Part shown: piece after piece, positions 22,508 through 32,880 of the stretch
Layout of the letters: every line of letters starts with the position of its first letter
How positions within the stretch are numbered: position 1 is the first letter of the stretch
Source: Rhododendron vialii
Taxonomy: Eukaryota; Streptophyta; Magnoliopsida; Ericales; Ericaceae
Length of the DNA: 64,000 bases
Assembly (NCBI RefSeq): GCF_030253575.1
Contig: NC_080557.1
Location: 2,475,001 to 2,539,000, forward strand
Direction of reading: 5' to 3'
The notes under the pieces: generated by a model
The model's input: only the letters and a program-made list of their open reading frames with translations
Told to the model about the DNA's origin: nothing
Databases searched by the model: none
Made by a program: the position numbers and the translations under genes

Positions 22508-22608
22508 TTCGGTATTCCTCCGCCTACTGTGTCGCCGTCGTCTTCGTTGGCTCCGGCTAAGGTAAGCCGAGTTATTGCAGCTCCGACAAAGATCGTCGTC
22601 GTCGCTGG
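22508..22608 (+). other. possible exon remnant (open Pro/Ser-rich reading frame ending in a splice donor), D copy 1
   Basis: One frame reads GIPPPTVSPSSSLAPAKVSR and then VIAAPTKIVVVAG, ending at a consensus donor GG|GTAAGT. The same frame is open in copy 2 (51428-51525: GIPRPTASPSSSLAPAKVSP). No downstream partner exon is visible, and a second possible donor (AAG|GTAAGC) lies inside. It may be the 5' end of a gene carried along in the duplication. Product unknown. Confidence 0.3.
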
Positions 22609-23399
22609 GTAAGTTCATCGGTGTGGGTTTCAATTAGCAATTTTGTTTTTCCGTTACGGAGATTTTCCCACTGCTTCCAGATCGTTCGTGTGGAAGTGTA
22701 GTTAACTTAGTTCGAGCTGGAAAATTATTGTTTCCCTTGTTTGCTGTGGTGTGTTCTAAAATACCATGTTGTTCCCATTTTTATGGCCGTGGTTTGGGTG
22801 TTTAGGGTTTTCAGGTTCTCGTGCGAAAGAGTTTCGAGTTCTCATCGTTTTGCCTTGCGATTTGTTATTCTGCAGCTCTTTTTAGGGAAATCGTCAGATA
22901 TTGAAGTTTTCACTGTTTTCGTTTTGGTGAAAATAGTGTTTATTTTGTTTGGCCACCGGGATATCGAAGGGAGTTAAAAATCCCAAGCCGGGGTCGGCAA
23001 GCCGAGATGATTGATGCATAGCTCAATCACCATTTGCCTGGGAAGCCGAAGAGCTTGTTTGGTAACGTTTAGGGCTTGTTTGGTAACGGTTATACTTGCA
23101 GCTTTCTGCTTATTATTATTATTTTTTTTTAAAAACTTACGATATTTTGAGAATGATAAATTATCTTATTTTCATTCACCGTAAATGTTTATAATGTTTT
23201 AAAAAATTATTAAAACAAAGGGAAGGTTTCCCCTGAAAAGCAAAATCCCACGAGGAATCCAAATGTGCATTTAGAGTAACAATTTATCTCACTTGGCAAC
23301 GTTCGAAACTCGTTGCAGCCAAAGTAAAAAAAAGAAAGAAAAAGATTTCCAGATGGTAACCAGCTTTCCATCCATTCTTTATTCTTTCCCGAGCTCTCT

Positions 23400-23690
23400 T
23401 CTTTTGAAAAGTGCGCATGGCGCTGAGGCCAGGCGAGGCGAGGGGTATGCGCCTCAGGTATAGGCACTTAAGCGCAGATCACAAAGGCGAGGTCAAGGCG
23501 CTGAAGTGTGAGCTTTTTAGCGCAAGGCGATGAGGTGCACGCCTTGTGGTTTCCTGGTCAATTAAGCCAAAAAATGATCTCAACCCTTCATCTATGATGC
23601 ATACAGCTTGTCGGTGATGCACTGAATAATTTCCTTGAGTGCAAATCAACCTCTAGGGTTGAGATCGATAGACACTAATCACACAACAGC
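23400..23690. repeat. fragment of a GGCG/CGCC-rich hAT-type MITE
   Basis: The run GTGCGCATGGCGCTGAGGCC to GCGCAAGGCGATGAGGTGCA, followed by AAAAAATGATCTCAACCCTT, resembles the left part of the complete element at 24734-25677 (GTGGCGCAGTGCAAGGATTG, AAAAAACGATCTCACACCTT). Ends are not definable. Confidence 0.55.
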
Positions 23691-23800
23691 AGCGTTACAG
23701 CAGACCCACCTTCTTCTTCTCCTTCTCGAGACTCGATCGACACAACATTCGCGTGAACATCTTCCGAAATGAAGTTGGATCTGCACTTGATAACACAGGT

Positions 23801-23931
<131 letters not shown>

Positions 23932-24191
23932 CTTTATACATGGTAATAGCCTCCCTCTTATGTTTTTGTTGGTCCATATCTTTTTTCTCCCTCTCCCCTA
24001 ATCGACAAGAGTGCATCCTTTATCCTAGCTCAAATAACCATCAATTCTATTCGAGAATTTTTTTGCTCAACAAAGAAGTGAAACCTTCCATGATTAATAG
24101 GTCCTTGTGCGCCAAGTGGGGGCTGGTTGAAGGCTACATATTAAAACTCTGATTTTTGTGAATCGTAGTGTATAGTGTAGGCTGTTTTGTA

Positions 24192-24372
24192 CTCCTTCCG
24201 TTCCTAATTGATAGTCCCTTTCCAAATAGAAATTTGATAGAATTCCAAAAGTCTCTCATGTGAATACAAATGGTGCTAAATAGGTAGAATATAGGGGTGA
24301 TGCTGAAAGTAGGTGTAATGATTACATTTCCCCTAAAAAAGTTAGAATTTCTAAGAGGAACAACGGAGGGAG
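24192..24372. mobile_element. Stowaway-type (Tc1/mariner) MITE
   Basis: 181 bp, flanked by TA dinucleotides. The left end CTCCTTCCGTTCCTAATTGA and the complement of the right end (CTCCCTCCGTTGTTCCTCTT) match the Stowaway consensus CTCCCTCCGTCCC. Non-coding. Confidence 0.88.
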
Positions 24373-24733
24373 TATTTTCTTTAGTTTGTCTTTCCCATTT
24401 TGTAGTGGTAGGTTGCTAGTCTGATGTATACACCAGGGCCATCGCCTTGGATTGTTGTCTTTTTGGTTTGGGCTTTATAAAAGTGAAGTACTTAAAAAAA
24501 ACAAAAAAACAAAAACGTAGACCCTGTTGCAGATCCCGAAAGCAAAGAGAGTGACACTAGTTGCAGATTGTGAGAATCTTGTCACTTTTGTTCTTCGATT
24601 GTTCTTGTTCGATTTGAACTCTCAATGGTACTCAACTCTTTGAAATTCTTCCATATTTGATCTTCTCTGATCGTAAACTTCACATGTCAAGTCATGTTGA
24701 CACGACTAAAAGGCATCATCCATGTGTCATAGG

Positions 24734-25677
24734 CAGTGTTTTAAAAAGCACGTGGCGCAGTGCAAGGATTGCGCTTCGAGAATGTGGACTATAGTGCAGA
24801 ACCCAAAGGTGCATGAAAGGCGCTTAGGCGTGCGCTTTTTGTTTTGAAGTAAAAAACGATCTCACACCTTGCCAGAGGATGCGATACATTGAATAATTTC
24901 TACCTTTAAATCAATCTCAACCCTATCCTTCAGATCGAGCAGCCTCTTCTTCAGACGATTCAGACTAGGACTCCAGGACGCTTCTTCTCCCTCTTTGATC
25001 ATCGTCTGTCCAGACTCCAGGACTCCAAGTAACGTCTTCTTCTTCCTCCTCCTCCTCCTCTCACCATCTCACTTCTTCTTCTTTTTCCTCCTCCTCTCGC
25101 CGTCTCACTCCTTCTTCTTCTTCTTCCTCTTCTTTCTATTTCCCACTGACGGACCGACCCACCAGTTTTTTTTTTTTTTTTTCAGTCACAGTCACACAGT
25201 GACACTCACCTGCTGTTTTTTTTGTTTTTTGTTTTTTGTTTCCAGCTCTGTTTAAAGTCTTTGTTTAGTTTGTTGTATTTATTTGTACTTGTTAATTGTA
25301 GAGGACATCTGAAAATTCTAGGAAAAAGAACCCTGGTTGAAAGTATTGCAAAAAGGTTAATCCACACAATTATTGCCTTTAATCATTTTGTTATGTCTCT
25401 AAGGCTAAACATTATGATCTTAGCTTTTCATGGATATGATATGTTATGTTTAGTGTTTGATACTTTTGTTTAACCATTGACATGTTATGTTTTATGACAT
25501 TTGAAAGTTTTACAAGTGTTTATTTGTGTTGAAAACTTGTTCTAATAAAATTTGCCTTGTTGTGGAGTTTTTTTTTTTTTTTTTTTTCTTTTCGCGTCAA
25601 TAAAGCGCGCACCGCGCCTTGCGCTAAAGCCCCAGGGGACTGTCGCCTCAGTGCGCCTTTCGCCATTTAAAACACTA
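24734..25677. mobile_element. 944-bp hAT-type non-autonomous element with 8-bp target duplication
   Basis: GTCATAGG flanks both sides (24726-24733 and 25678-25685). The termini are CAGTGTTTTAAA and TTTAAAACACTA, that is (C/T)AGTGTTTTAAA inverted repeats. The subterminal regions are rich in GGCGC/GCGCC motifs (GTGGCGCAGTGCAAGG left; GCGCCTTGCGCTAAAGCC right). The interior has CTT/CCT tracts (25030-25140) and a T-run but no transposase. An 8-bp duplication fits hAT. Confidence 0.9.
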
Positions 25678-25685
25678 GTCATAGG

Positions 25686-26224
25686 GGTAAAGACTAGGTA
25701 AGGCCGGGGTCTCCCTATTGCTCAACCTGTTGGGGACGCAATGGTAAAAAGGTGAAGAATTTGTAACGCCATCCCACATTGGACGTCTATATCGGTGATC
25801 TCCAGTACGTGGTAAACCATGTGGGCTCCTGATAGTTACTTGAGATCAAGTATTTTGGATCCTGTAGTTAGGCTCCGACAAGTTATTGCGCCATTCATCT
25901 ACATTATAAGCAAATTATCTATTTCGGGTGAATCCACATGTCAAGGACATATTGCTTAACAGAACCATTATTTTACTTTGGTGGTTTAATATTTTTAGCC
26001 CTGCCATCTCAGATGTGTAATAGGCTAATAGGTAACATGGATATCCAACCTCAAACTTTGTCATGCTACGTTGCTTAGCAAATGCCAATTTTAGCGACCT
26101 CGCTTTGATGCTATTTCTTCCTTAGTAGTCAAATACAGGTTACATATGTAGACCACCGCTTCTTCTTCCTAATTCATTTGTTGTGGAAAAGGATTGTTAT
26201 TGCATTGAAACTAGTTAATGCTCT
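25686..26224. other. spacer, nothing recognised
   Basis: No gene or clear repeat. It contains TGGGGACGCAATGGTAAAAA and CCCACATTGGACGTCTATAT, phrases of the kind found in degenerate retroelements, but not enough to classify it. Confidence 0.35.
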
Positions 26225-26225
26225 T

Positions 26226-26365
26226 TTTCACACCCCCGAAATGATGAATGCACTCCACAATTTGTCTTTAAAGTTTAAATATTACTGACAACACAATGTT
26301 GAAAGTATGTAAAAGACAAATTGTGGAGTGCATTCATCAATTAGTTGAGTGTGAAAATGATTTTC
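26226..26365. mobile_element. short palindromic MITE candidate
   Basis: GATGAATGCACTCCACAATT followed by TGTCTTT at about 26243 pairs with AAAGACAAATTGTGGAGTGC followed by ATTCATC at about 26312, flanked by TTTTTCACACCC on the left and GAGTGTGAAAAT on the right as outer inverted ends. About 140 bp, no ORF. The target duplication was not defined. Confidence 0.65.
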
Positions 26366-26455
26366 CATATTTTTTTCCTGATTTATTTACTTTAAACTGT
26401 GATTCACTCACTTTTGCTCTCAGTTTATTATAATGGTTGTTGTTTTGACTCGCAG

Positions 26456-26652
26456 ATATGTCTTCTGAACTTACATCACTATTGGTACGGATGATATTCG
26501 AAACTCTGTACGTTTATGATGATGATGAATCAAAGAAATCAGTTGATGATGTCATAGAAAGAGCTTTATCTCAGGTTTCATTTTTGGATACTTTTGCGGA
26601 AACCATTGTGCAGTTCATGGAAACGCAATTAAGGTCCCAGTCTCTTATCTAA
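26456..26652 (+). pseudogene. GCN1/ILITYHIA-type exon fragment (sense)
   Basis: After a good acceptor (GACTCGCAG) the frame reads MSSELTSLLVRMIFETLYVY, then DDDESKKSVDDVIERALSQV and FAETIVQFMETQLRSQ, and stops at TAA. This matches the N-terminal region of plant GCN1 (ILITYHIA, the very large HEAT-repeat activator of the GCN2 eIF2alpha kinase), including the motifs around YDDRASRKAVDD and LVQVMEKQ. A full gene would run for thousands of codons and dozens of exons; none follow here. Directly after the stop the sequence turns into the antisense of an RNase H-like coding segment. A second, inverted copy is at 28179-28350. Confidence 0.75.
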
Positions 26653-26716
26653 AAGGAGTTTTTTAACTTCAAACTTCGCAATCCGCACCAACAAGTCGGC
26701 TAGCTCATTGCCTTTC

Positions 26717-27157
26717 CTAGGGAATATGACATATCTCATAATCCTTCATCGACTTCAGGGGAAGATTCCTATAATCATCCCAATGTTTTGTTGGGAAGGG
26801 CAACCCTCCCCGCAAAGCATTCACCACATTGTTAGAATCCATTTCTATAAGCACTTTGTTGTATTTGCGCAGAATTGATTCATCAATCGCCAATTCAAAC
26901 CTCCTGAATTCTGCAAAACTTGAGCAGTGAACATCATAAAACAGCACTCTTCGATACCCTTTAACTTTACCATTGGGGCATGTAAAAACAATTGCACCAA
27001 CACAAATGACTTCCCCTCCCTCTACTTCCTCGAATCCAGCATCACAATTCGCTTTAATCCACTTATCTCGTGGGCGGCGTGGGATGATCCGCGCAATAGG
27101 ACTCTTTAGTAGGCAAGTAGTTGCCTCTGTATCAACCCGTATGTCATTCTGACGCAT
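26717..27157 (-). pseudogene. RNase H-like (RVT_3 type) domain, left arm of HP1
   Basis: Minus-strand frame with WIKANCDAGFEE, FELAIDESI, VLIEMDSNNVVNAL and, beyond the ORF's open end, CHIPRKGNELADLLVRIA. These correspond to the Asp, Glu, Asp and His/Asp positions of the plant RNase H-like domain found as the tail of LINE reverse transcriptases and in small stand-alone proteins. It is the reverse-complement partner of the frame at 27492-28202. Upstream (27158-27330, minus) homology to the N-terminal part continues but is interrupted by a stop near 27240. No independent promoter evidence. Confidence 0.7.
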
Positions 27158-27491
27158 AAAAGAATAAAAACCTTCTACTTCCCCCTTGGAAGTCTTGCAT
27201 AGACTTCTAAAAACTCCTCCACTGAGACATATTTAAATTATCCAAGTGTCTCCTGAGATTCATATGTGGACAGACTTGGAAAATCCAAAAGATTCTCGAG
27301 AAACTCATTTTGAAGCTGCAAAAATCCAATACTAATAATTTAACATTAATTATTAACAATTGAGAAGATTAATACAAGGTAACGAAGATAAAATCCTAAA
27401 TTAAATAGGTAAAATATATGGGTAATGGTGAAAATTTTATTAATCTTCTCAATTGTTAAATAATTAATGTTTAATTTTTAGTATTGGATTT

Positions 27492-28202
27492 TTGCTTCAA
27501 AATGAGTTTCTCGAGAATCTTTTGGATGATTTCTACGAAAATCATCTTCCAAGTCTATTGTCCACATTTGAATATCAGGAGATGCTTGGTTTATTTAAAT
27601 ATGTCTCGGTGGAGGAGTTTTTAGAAGCCTATGCAAGACTTCCAATTGGGAAAGTAGAAGATTTTTATTCTCTTATGCGTCAGAATGGCATACAGGTTGA
27701 TACAGAGGTAACTACTTGCCTACTAAAGAGTCCACTTGCGCGGATGATCCCACGCTGCACACGAGATAAGTGGATTAAAGCGAATTGTGATGCTGGGTTC
27801 GAGGAAGTAGAGGGAAGGGAAGTCATTTGTGTTGGTGCAATTGTTTTTACATGCCCCAATGGTAAAGTTAAAGGGTATCGAAGAGTGCAGTTTTATGATG
27901 TTCACTGCCCAAGTTTCGCAGAATTCAGGGGGTTTGAATTGGCGATTGATGAATCAATTCTGCGCAAATACAACAAAGTGCTTATAGAAATGGATTCTAA
28001 CAATGTGGTGAATGCTTTGCGGGGAGGGTTGACCTTCCCAACAAAACGTTGGGATGATTATAGGAATCTTCCCCTGAAGTCGATGAAGGATTATGAGATA
28101 TGTCATATTCCTAGGAAAGGAAATGAGCTAGCCGACTTGTTGGTGCGGATTGCGAAGTTTGAAGTTAAAAAACTCCTTTTAGATAAGAGACTGGGACCTT
28201 AA
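27492..28202 (+). pseudogene. RNase H-like protein segment, right arm of HP1 (longest open copy)
   Basis: Open for 236 codons, but the first codon is TTG. In the other arm the corresponding point is a splice acceptor (TTTTTGCAG|CTTCAAAATG) that is damaged here by a 3-bp loss, so this is best read as an exon body without its first exon. Residues 1-75 (LQNEFLENLLDDFYENHLPS region) are not recognised. From about residue 95 an RNase H-like fold is visible: WIKANCDAGFEE (Asp), AEFRGFELAIDES (Glu), EMDSNNVVNAL (Asp), HIPRKGNELADLLVRIA (His, Asp). After the stop comes antisense GCN1-like sequence. HP2 has the same family without the GCN1 piece. Could be a still-translated domesticated protein; I lean to a fragment. 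Confidence 0.55.
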
Positions 28203-28350
28203 TTGCGTTTCCATGAACTGCACAATGGTTTCCGCAGAAGTACCCAAAAATGAAACCTGAGATAAAGCTCTTTCTATGACATCATCAACTGCTTTCTTTG
28301 ATTCATCATCATCATAAAAGTACATAGTTTCGAATATCATCATCAAAAGC
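28179..28350 (-). pseudogene. GCN1/ILITYHIA-type fragment, inverted copy
   Basis: The minus strand reads MMIFETMYFYDDDESKKAVD, then DVIERALSQVSFL and ETIVQFMETQLRSQSLI, the partner of 26456-26652 but truncated at its 5' end. It interrupts the RNase H-type segment: in the HP2 family AAACTAAAAAATAGC joins directly to TTGTGGACAAGTTGTGG, whereas here about 175 bp of antisense GCN1-like sequence separates them. Confidence 0.75.
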
Positions 28351-28450
28351 TCCCTGTGGACAAGTTGTGGAAGGATTTTGAGAGACTTGTAGATCATAAT
28401 GAACAACGGAAGCCGACGTTCAAGGTTAATACCAAACAAAATAAGTTGAA

Positions 28451-28455
<5 letters not shown>

Positions 28456-28502
<47 letters not shown>
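28456..28502 (+). repeat. (TA)n microsatellite
   Basis: About 23 perfect TA units just downstream of HP1. Absent at the corresponding place in C copy 2. Confidence 0.95.
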
Positions 28503-28504
<2 letters not shown>

Positions 28505-30491
28505 ACATCTCATTACACAATTCTCAAACTTTTTCTTGTTACTCCAAGACTAATTATTAATAAATCCACAATTTGTTTTGTAATCACAGAGGCTCTGCAT
28601 TCTCATAATCCTTTGAGTATTATTTGGAAGAGGCTCTCAGTAGATCTAGCTATGAAACTCTCAATGAAGATGAAGCAGGGGAAACTAAGAATTTGACTAC
28701 TTATGGAGGTAAATTACAGTTCTAAAATCTTTGTTATATAATACTGTACAGTTCCTTTTTTGTTGAGAATAGTCCTCTGAAATAGTTGATATTGACGTAC
28801 CCCAACATTGCCTTGTAAATTTTCACATAGTTTGTCAGTGGTCTGTAGCAAGAAGACTGTAAGGTGTTCAATAGTCGTGGATCCACTATTGTCTTCTTCC
28901 TAACATCAATGGGCTCATCCTTTAGGGACCTTTCAATTGGCAATCTTTTGAAGGAGGAGGATGGCTAACCTAGGTTATCTCTTACCCATATCTTAGGAAT
29001 GTGTTTGCACATGTTCTACCCTACATGTTCTACGCTTAATTTTTCCTTCTCTTTTTCACAAGTTAATTTTACTTTTCTGAACTTGAAGTTCATGTTTTTA
29101 ACTCTGTTAAAGTTCCTTTGATTGCTTTTTAACCAAGCTTGAGCAGAGATTTCAGCTCAGGTATTAAATGAACGTGCTCTGGCATCTTTGTGCTTGGCTT
29201 TACAACCCTAATCCTTATGTCCTCGACATTTCTAATGAATTTATGTGTTTGACCTATGTCCAAGGAGTGTCGATAACTGACTTTTCAATCCCAATGTCAA
29301 GCGTGAGTACAATTTTGACTTGTGGTGCCCGTGTTTCTTTGGAGGTTACCTCATTCTTTAGGTAGCATATCTCTGCATTATATTTTGCTCATTGGCATTT
29401 TCACTGCTATTTTGTTTCCAAAATTCAAGTCGTATTAATTGTGTCTCTATGGGGGTTAACCTCGTTCCCTAACAAAATTGTGTCCAAGATTTAACAAGTC
29501 TATTAAGTAAAGATCTTTGCCTACGAGTGCTTGCGCATCCTTTGTTGATTTTTTTTTCCATTGAACTGTCTGCAATGAAAGTAGTTCCAACCGTTACATT
29601 ACGTTACAGTAGGCATCATGATTACAATGGTCATTGGTGACAATAGAGATAACAACTAGTGCCATTGAAATCTGGTATTGCATTTACATATTACTGGGTG
29701 AAGCATGGGAATTTATGTGTTGAAGACATGGAAGAGGTTCCTGGAACTATTTTAGGAGGAGAGTTTGAGTTTTATGTTGCAGGTTCATCAGCTTAATAAC
29801 ATCAAGTAATTTTGTTTTTTGCTGCAAAGTTTCTAAAAATGGTTTGTATGTAAGAACTCCTCTCTGCTGGTATGTATCGGTGTTGTGCCCACCTTTATGT
29901 GTTGTTCCATGTTGTATCCATCCTACTTAGAAGGCACGGACTATGTAAGAGAACCCCTGGTAAGCAAAAGAGAAGGATTGCTTCATAAACCTTTGGCCTT
30001 TTGAATTACGATACTTTTTAGGTTGTCTGGTCGAATATTGATTCTGATTCTGGACTTAGTTAAGATAGCCTTTTTGAAGTTCAAAAAGAAAAAGATAGCC
30101 TTTCGGAAATGTATTCAAACAGAACCCCTGGTACCTTTTGGATTATGAATGAGATACTTTTTTAGTTGTCTTGTCGAATATTGATTCTGGACTTAGTTAA
30201 GATAGCCTTTCTGAAGTTGAAAAAAAAGGATAGCTTTTCTACAATGCATTCGAACAGTTAGATATACCAATTTCATTGGATTCTTTATCCTTCTAATAAC
30301 TCGACCTATGCAAAGTTCTTGTGGTTTCATTGTCTAAAATGTCTTGCTAAACATTTTACACGCACTCCTCTTAAATGTGTTGCATCTTCAGATTGCTTAT
30401 TCTGGTTTGCTAAGGTTATGTCAATCGGGTCATCAGTTTCTTAGAAAGAAATGTTTACTACTTGTTCTTCATTAGTTTGGTTACTTGAGTG

Positions 30492-30495
<4 letters not shown>

Positions 30496-30523
<28 letters not shown>
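30496..30523 (+). repeat. (GT)n microsatellite, C copy 1
   Basis: About 14 GT units. The counterpart in C copy 2 (57647-57691) is GT followed by TA. Confidence 0.95.
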
Positions 30524-30817
30524 ACTTTTCACACTTCTTTCTTTCGGTGACGTACACCTACCCCGAGGTTTTTGAAATTCCACTATGCCTTGCCGTCCTA
30601 GGGTTGTCATGAAACTGCACTTGGTGGGAGGTGACTTTTTATATTTTTACTCCTTTAACATATTTATATTTTGCTGTCACTTGTTTCCATCTTATGTCAT
30701 TCCTGTGGCTAATCTGAAAATGATTGTGGTGACCTTCCCAACCCCCTCAATGGTTGACCACATCTTTACGTACGTCATTTTTTGAACACCGACCATATCT
30801 CTGCTGATTGATTGCAG

Positions 30818-30957
30818 AGCAAGTATTTCGATTACAATAAACTGTTGGTTCTCTATTGCTTGATGCAAGATTGTATTAGTTTCATAGATGAAATGTTGTC
30901 TGCTAAATCCATACATGGGTGTGACCAGAGGCCTATTTATTATCAGCATCAATGGCA
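30818..30957 (+). pseudogene. exon-like block, C copy 1 (frameshifted relative to copy 2)
   Basis: After an acceptor GATTGATTGCAG the frame SKYFDYNKLLVLYCLMQD continues like copy 2 (58003-58188) until one T is missing in CCTATTTATTATC (copy 2: CCTATTTTATTATC), which shifts the frame. The protein family is not recognised. Confidence 0.4.
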
Positions 30958-32589
30958 TTGATAATTACGTGAGTGCACTTCTTAATAGAAAATCTTGGCC
31001 GAATCTTTATCAACTGTAGTCCCACGAGGGCACAAGACTAGTGCGAATCACGTGGTTATGACGTTAGTATATGTGTGTGTTGAGTGTTAACTGATCTTCT
31101 AAATCTTGTTGTGCAACATCAAGTACAAACCCGCTCCGTGTGCTGTTCTGGATTTCTTTGTGGCTCATTTATAGCTTGTTCGACGCTTGGCCTGCTGAAT
31201 TTCATACCTAGTCATAGTAGTAGTAGTTCAACATATTTATTCCCATAGCTGATTCGGGTTTGACACCTGAAGGTACGTTACCATACTAATACCATAATTA
31301 TGTATGTGCAATATATATGCTGCCCATAGAACATTTTTTATTGAAATTAGTTGTCCTTGGTGTTTGATGCCCTTTTGTGTTGCTCGGGGAAAGTTTTTCC
31401 AGGTACATAATGAAAGCTTCTTTATGTCAGAATATTATCATAGTGAAGATGTCCTGCTTTATGAAATGAAAAAATCTTACGAATCACAGTTTCTTCTTTG
31501 CAAGCCGATATCTCTAAATGTGGTTGCAATTATGGTTTCAAAAGTGGTGGTCCAACGTATTATTTGGCATGCTGTATACTTAGCAATTATTAAATTTGGT
31601 GTCAATTTTAGTTTCTGGTTTGTTATTGCAAAATTGGTTGATAGTTGTGACTAGTCCTCTGTTGGAGCAACGTTTGAATCAATATGCATCTACTGCCTAT
31701 TATAAGAGAGGCAGTTGGGCGGTTTCTGCTGCAGCAGGTCTTAAAAGACCAAAGTACCGTCCTCTTCCTAAGCAACAGCCTAACCTCTTCTGCCCGCATT
31801 TGCTTTCCTCCACCGCCTCAACACCAAAATGTACCGCCACATATTGTCAGCCACCCATTTGGTAACTGACAATGTTGACAACTCCTTGGAAAAAGAAAGA
31901 AAGCCATCTCGGCCGCCTATATATATTGTCCACCTTCACCTTCTACGATAAAACGATTAATTAAAACTAGGTTTCCTATAATCACTCCTCTGGCTGATGC
32001 TTATACGAATTTCTAGAGTTTCTCTGAATTTGAGAGGTATCACTCATTTAGCTATTAAAACCAAATTTCTTCTTCTTTCTATGTAGCAACTTTTCCTCAA
32101 TTTTCCCATTCCTCAATTTTGTTCACTGATGATCCTGAACATGTTTCTTTGTTTTTGTTTTTTTGATAACATGTTCCTTTGTTAGCACTACGAAAGTTTG
32201 TGTAATGTATTAGTTCACCAAGACCAAAGCTTTTTTTCTCGAGATGGAAGTGTGATAGCTGTTTGGTTTGTGATAGCTTATGTATCTTTCCCCCCAATTT
32301 TGTACTTCCATATGACAGAACCCTGTTTGCGAAAATTGATCGATGATTAATTGTTTGGCTCATTTGCTACTTTTACCTTTATGAAAGACACAAAACAAAA
32401 AGGAAAAGACACCCATCTGCAGGTCTCATAAACGCCTATTAAAGCTTGCTACTTTGTTTTCATTGTTTTGGTACGTTTGCATTGGAAACTACTAAAAAAC
32501 TAAGCTCGACAAAAAGAAGGAAACCCACCACGCGAAATATGTCACATACTACGTCTTGTATTTGACGTACAATACTACCTCTTGCTTTG

Positions 32590-32880
32590 TTTTAGGGTAC
32601 CCTATGGTTTTAGGGTATTTTCGGGTTTTAGGATTTAGGATACCCTAGGGTTTATGGTACCCTAGGTTTAGGCGCTTACATAGAGCCCCTAGGGTTTAGT
32701 TTTAGGCACTTTCATAAAGGTTTTAGGGTGCACTTTCCTATTATAGGATTTTAGTTGTTTAGGCACTTTCATAGGTTACCTTAGGGGTTTAGACATTTTT
32801 TTAGGGTACCCTAGGGTTTGGGCACTTTCATAGGATGCTCTAAGGGTTAGACACTTTCAGAGTTTAGGGTTTTAGTGTTT
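32590..32880 (+). repeat. degenerate repeat rich in the telomere-like motif TTTAGGG
   Basis: About 290 bp built from variants of TTTAGGGTACCCTAGGGTTT and a second module GGCACTTTCATAGG occurring roughly every 50-60 bp. The plant telomere heptamer appears many times but never as a regular head-to-tail array, so this is a complex minisatellite and not a telomere scar of standard form. Confidence 0.75.

Larger units (their letters stand above)
20436..22990. repeat. segmental duplication, D segment copy 1
   Basis: Collinear with 45857-51915, from AAAAGCGAGGATAAAGAGTT to the AATCCCAAGC(c/g)GGGGTCGG end. Shared landmarks include GTGGAGGATATCCTCCAT, AAAACAATGAAAATT and the GTCGCCGTCGTCTTCG stretch. 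Copy 1 has a 122-bp MITE (21207-21328) that copy 2 lacks; copy 2 has a 3.7 kb Mutator-like element that copy 1 lacks. Also inside are two related ACTCAAAATCAATTG(g/a)CAATGA repeats (20825, 21046; partly again 21828). No ORF of note. Confidence 0.85.
26490..28341. repeat. large inverted repeat HP1 (arms about 0.9 kb, loop about 65 bp)
   Basis: Left arm 26490-27374 and right arm 27440-28341 are near-identical reverse complements, for example GATGATATTCGAAACT at 26490 against AGTTTCGAATATCATC at 28326, and AATTGAGAAGATTAATA at the inner end of the left arm against its complement TATTAATCTTCTCAATT on the right. Each arm carries the GCN1-like fragment outside and an RNase H-like coding segment inside. 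RNA from either strand could fold into a long double-stranded hairpin. Confidence 0.92.
27440..32465. repeat. segmental duplication, C segment copy 1
   Basis: Collinear with 54720-59450, including the RNase H-like segment, GGAAGAGGCTCTC, ACCCCAACATTGCCTTGTAA, AGCAAGTATTTC(g/c)ATTACA, TTATGTCAGAATATTATCAT, AAGAAAGAAAGCCATC and the end CATCTGCAGGTCTCATAAAC. A middle part (about 29310-29990) is present a third time at 45140-45856. Within copy 1 a unit of about 150 bp (TTAGTTAAGATAGCCTTTCT with flanks) is duplicated at about 30000-30255. Exon-like blocks exist, but the two copies differ by frameshifts. Confidence 0.82.

Noticed and set aside
24995..25473. Phe/Leu-rich ORFs inside the hAT element
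   Set aside because: Arise from CTT/CCT and T tracts; no domain and no conservation evidence.
32590..32880. True telomere array or chromosome-fusion scar
   Set aside because: The heptamers are irregular and mixed with another module; no uniform TTTAGGG run.
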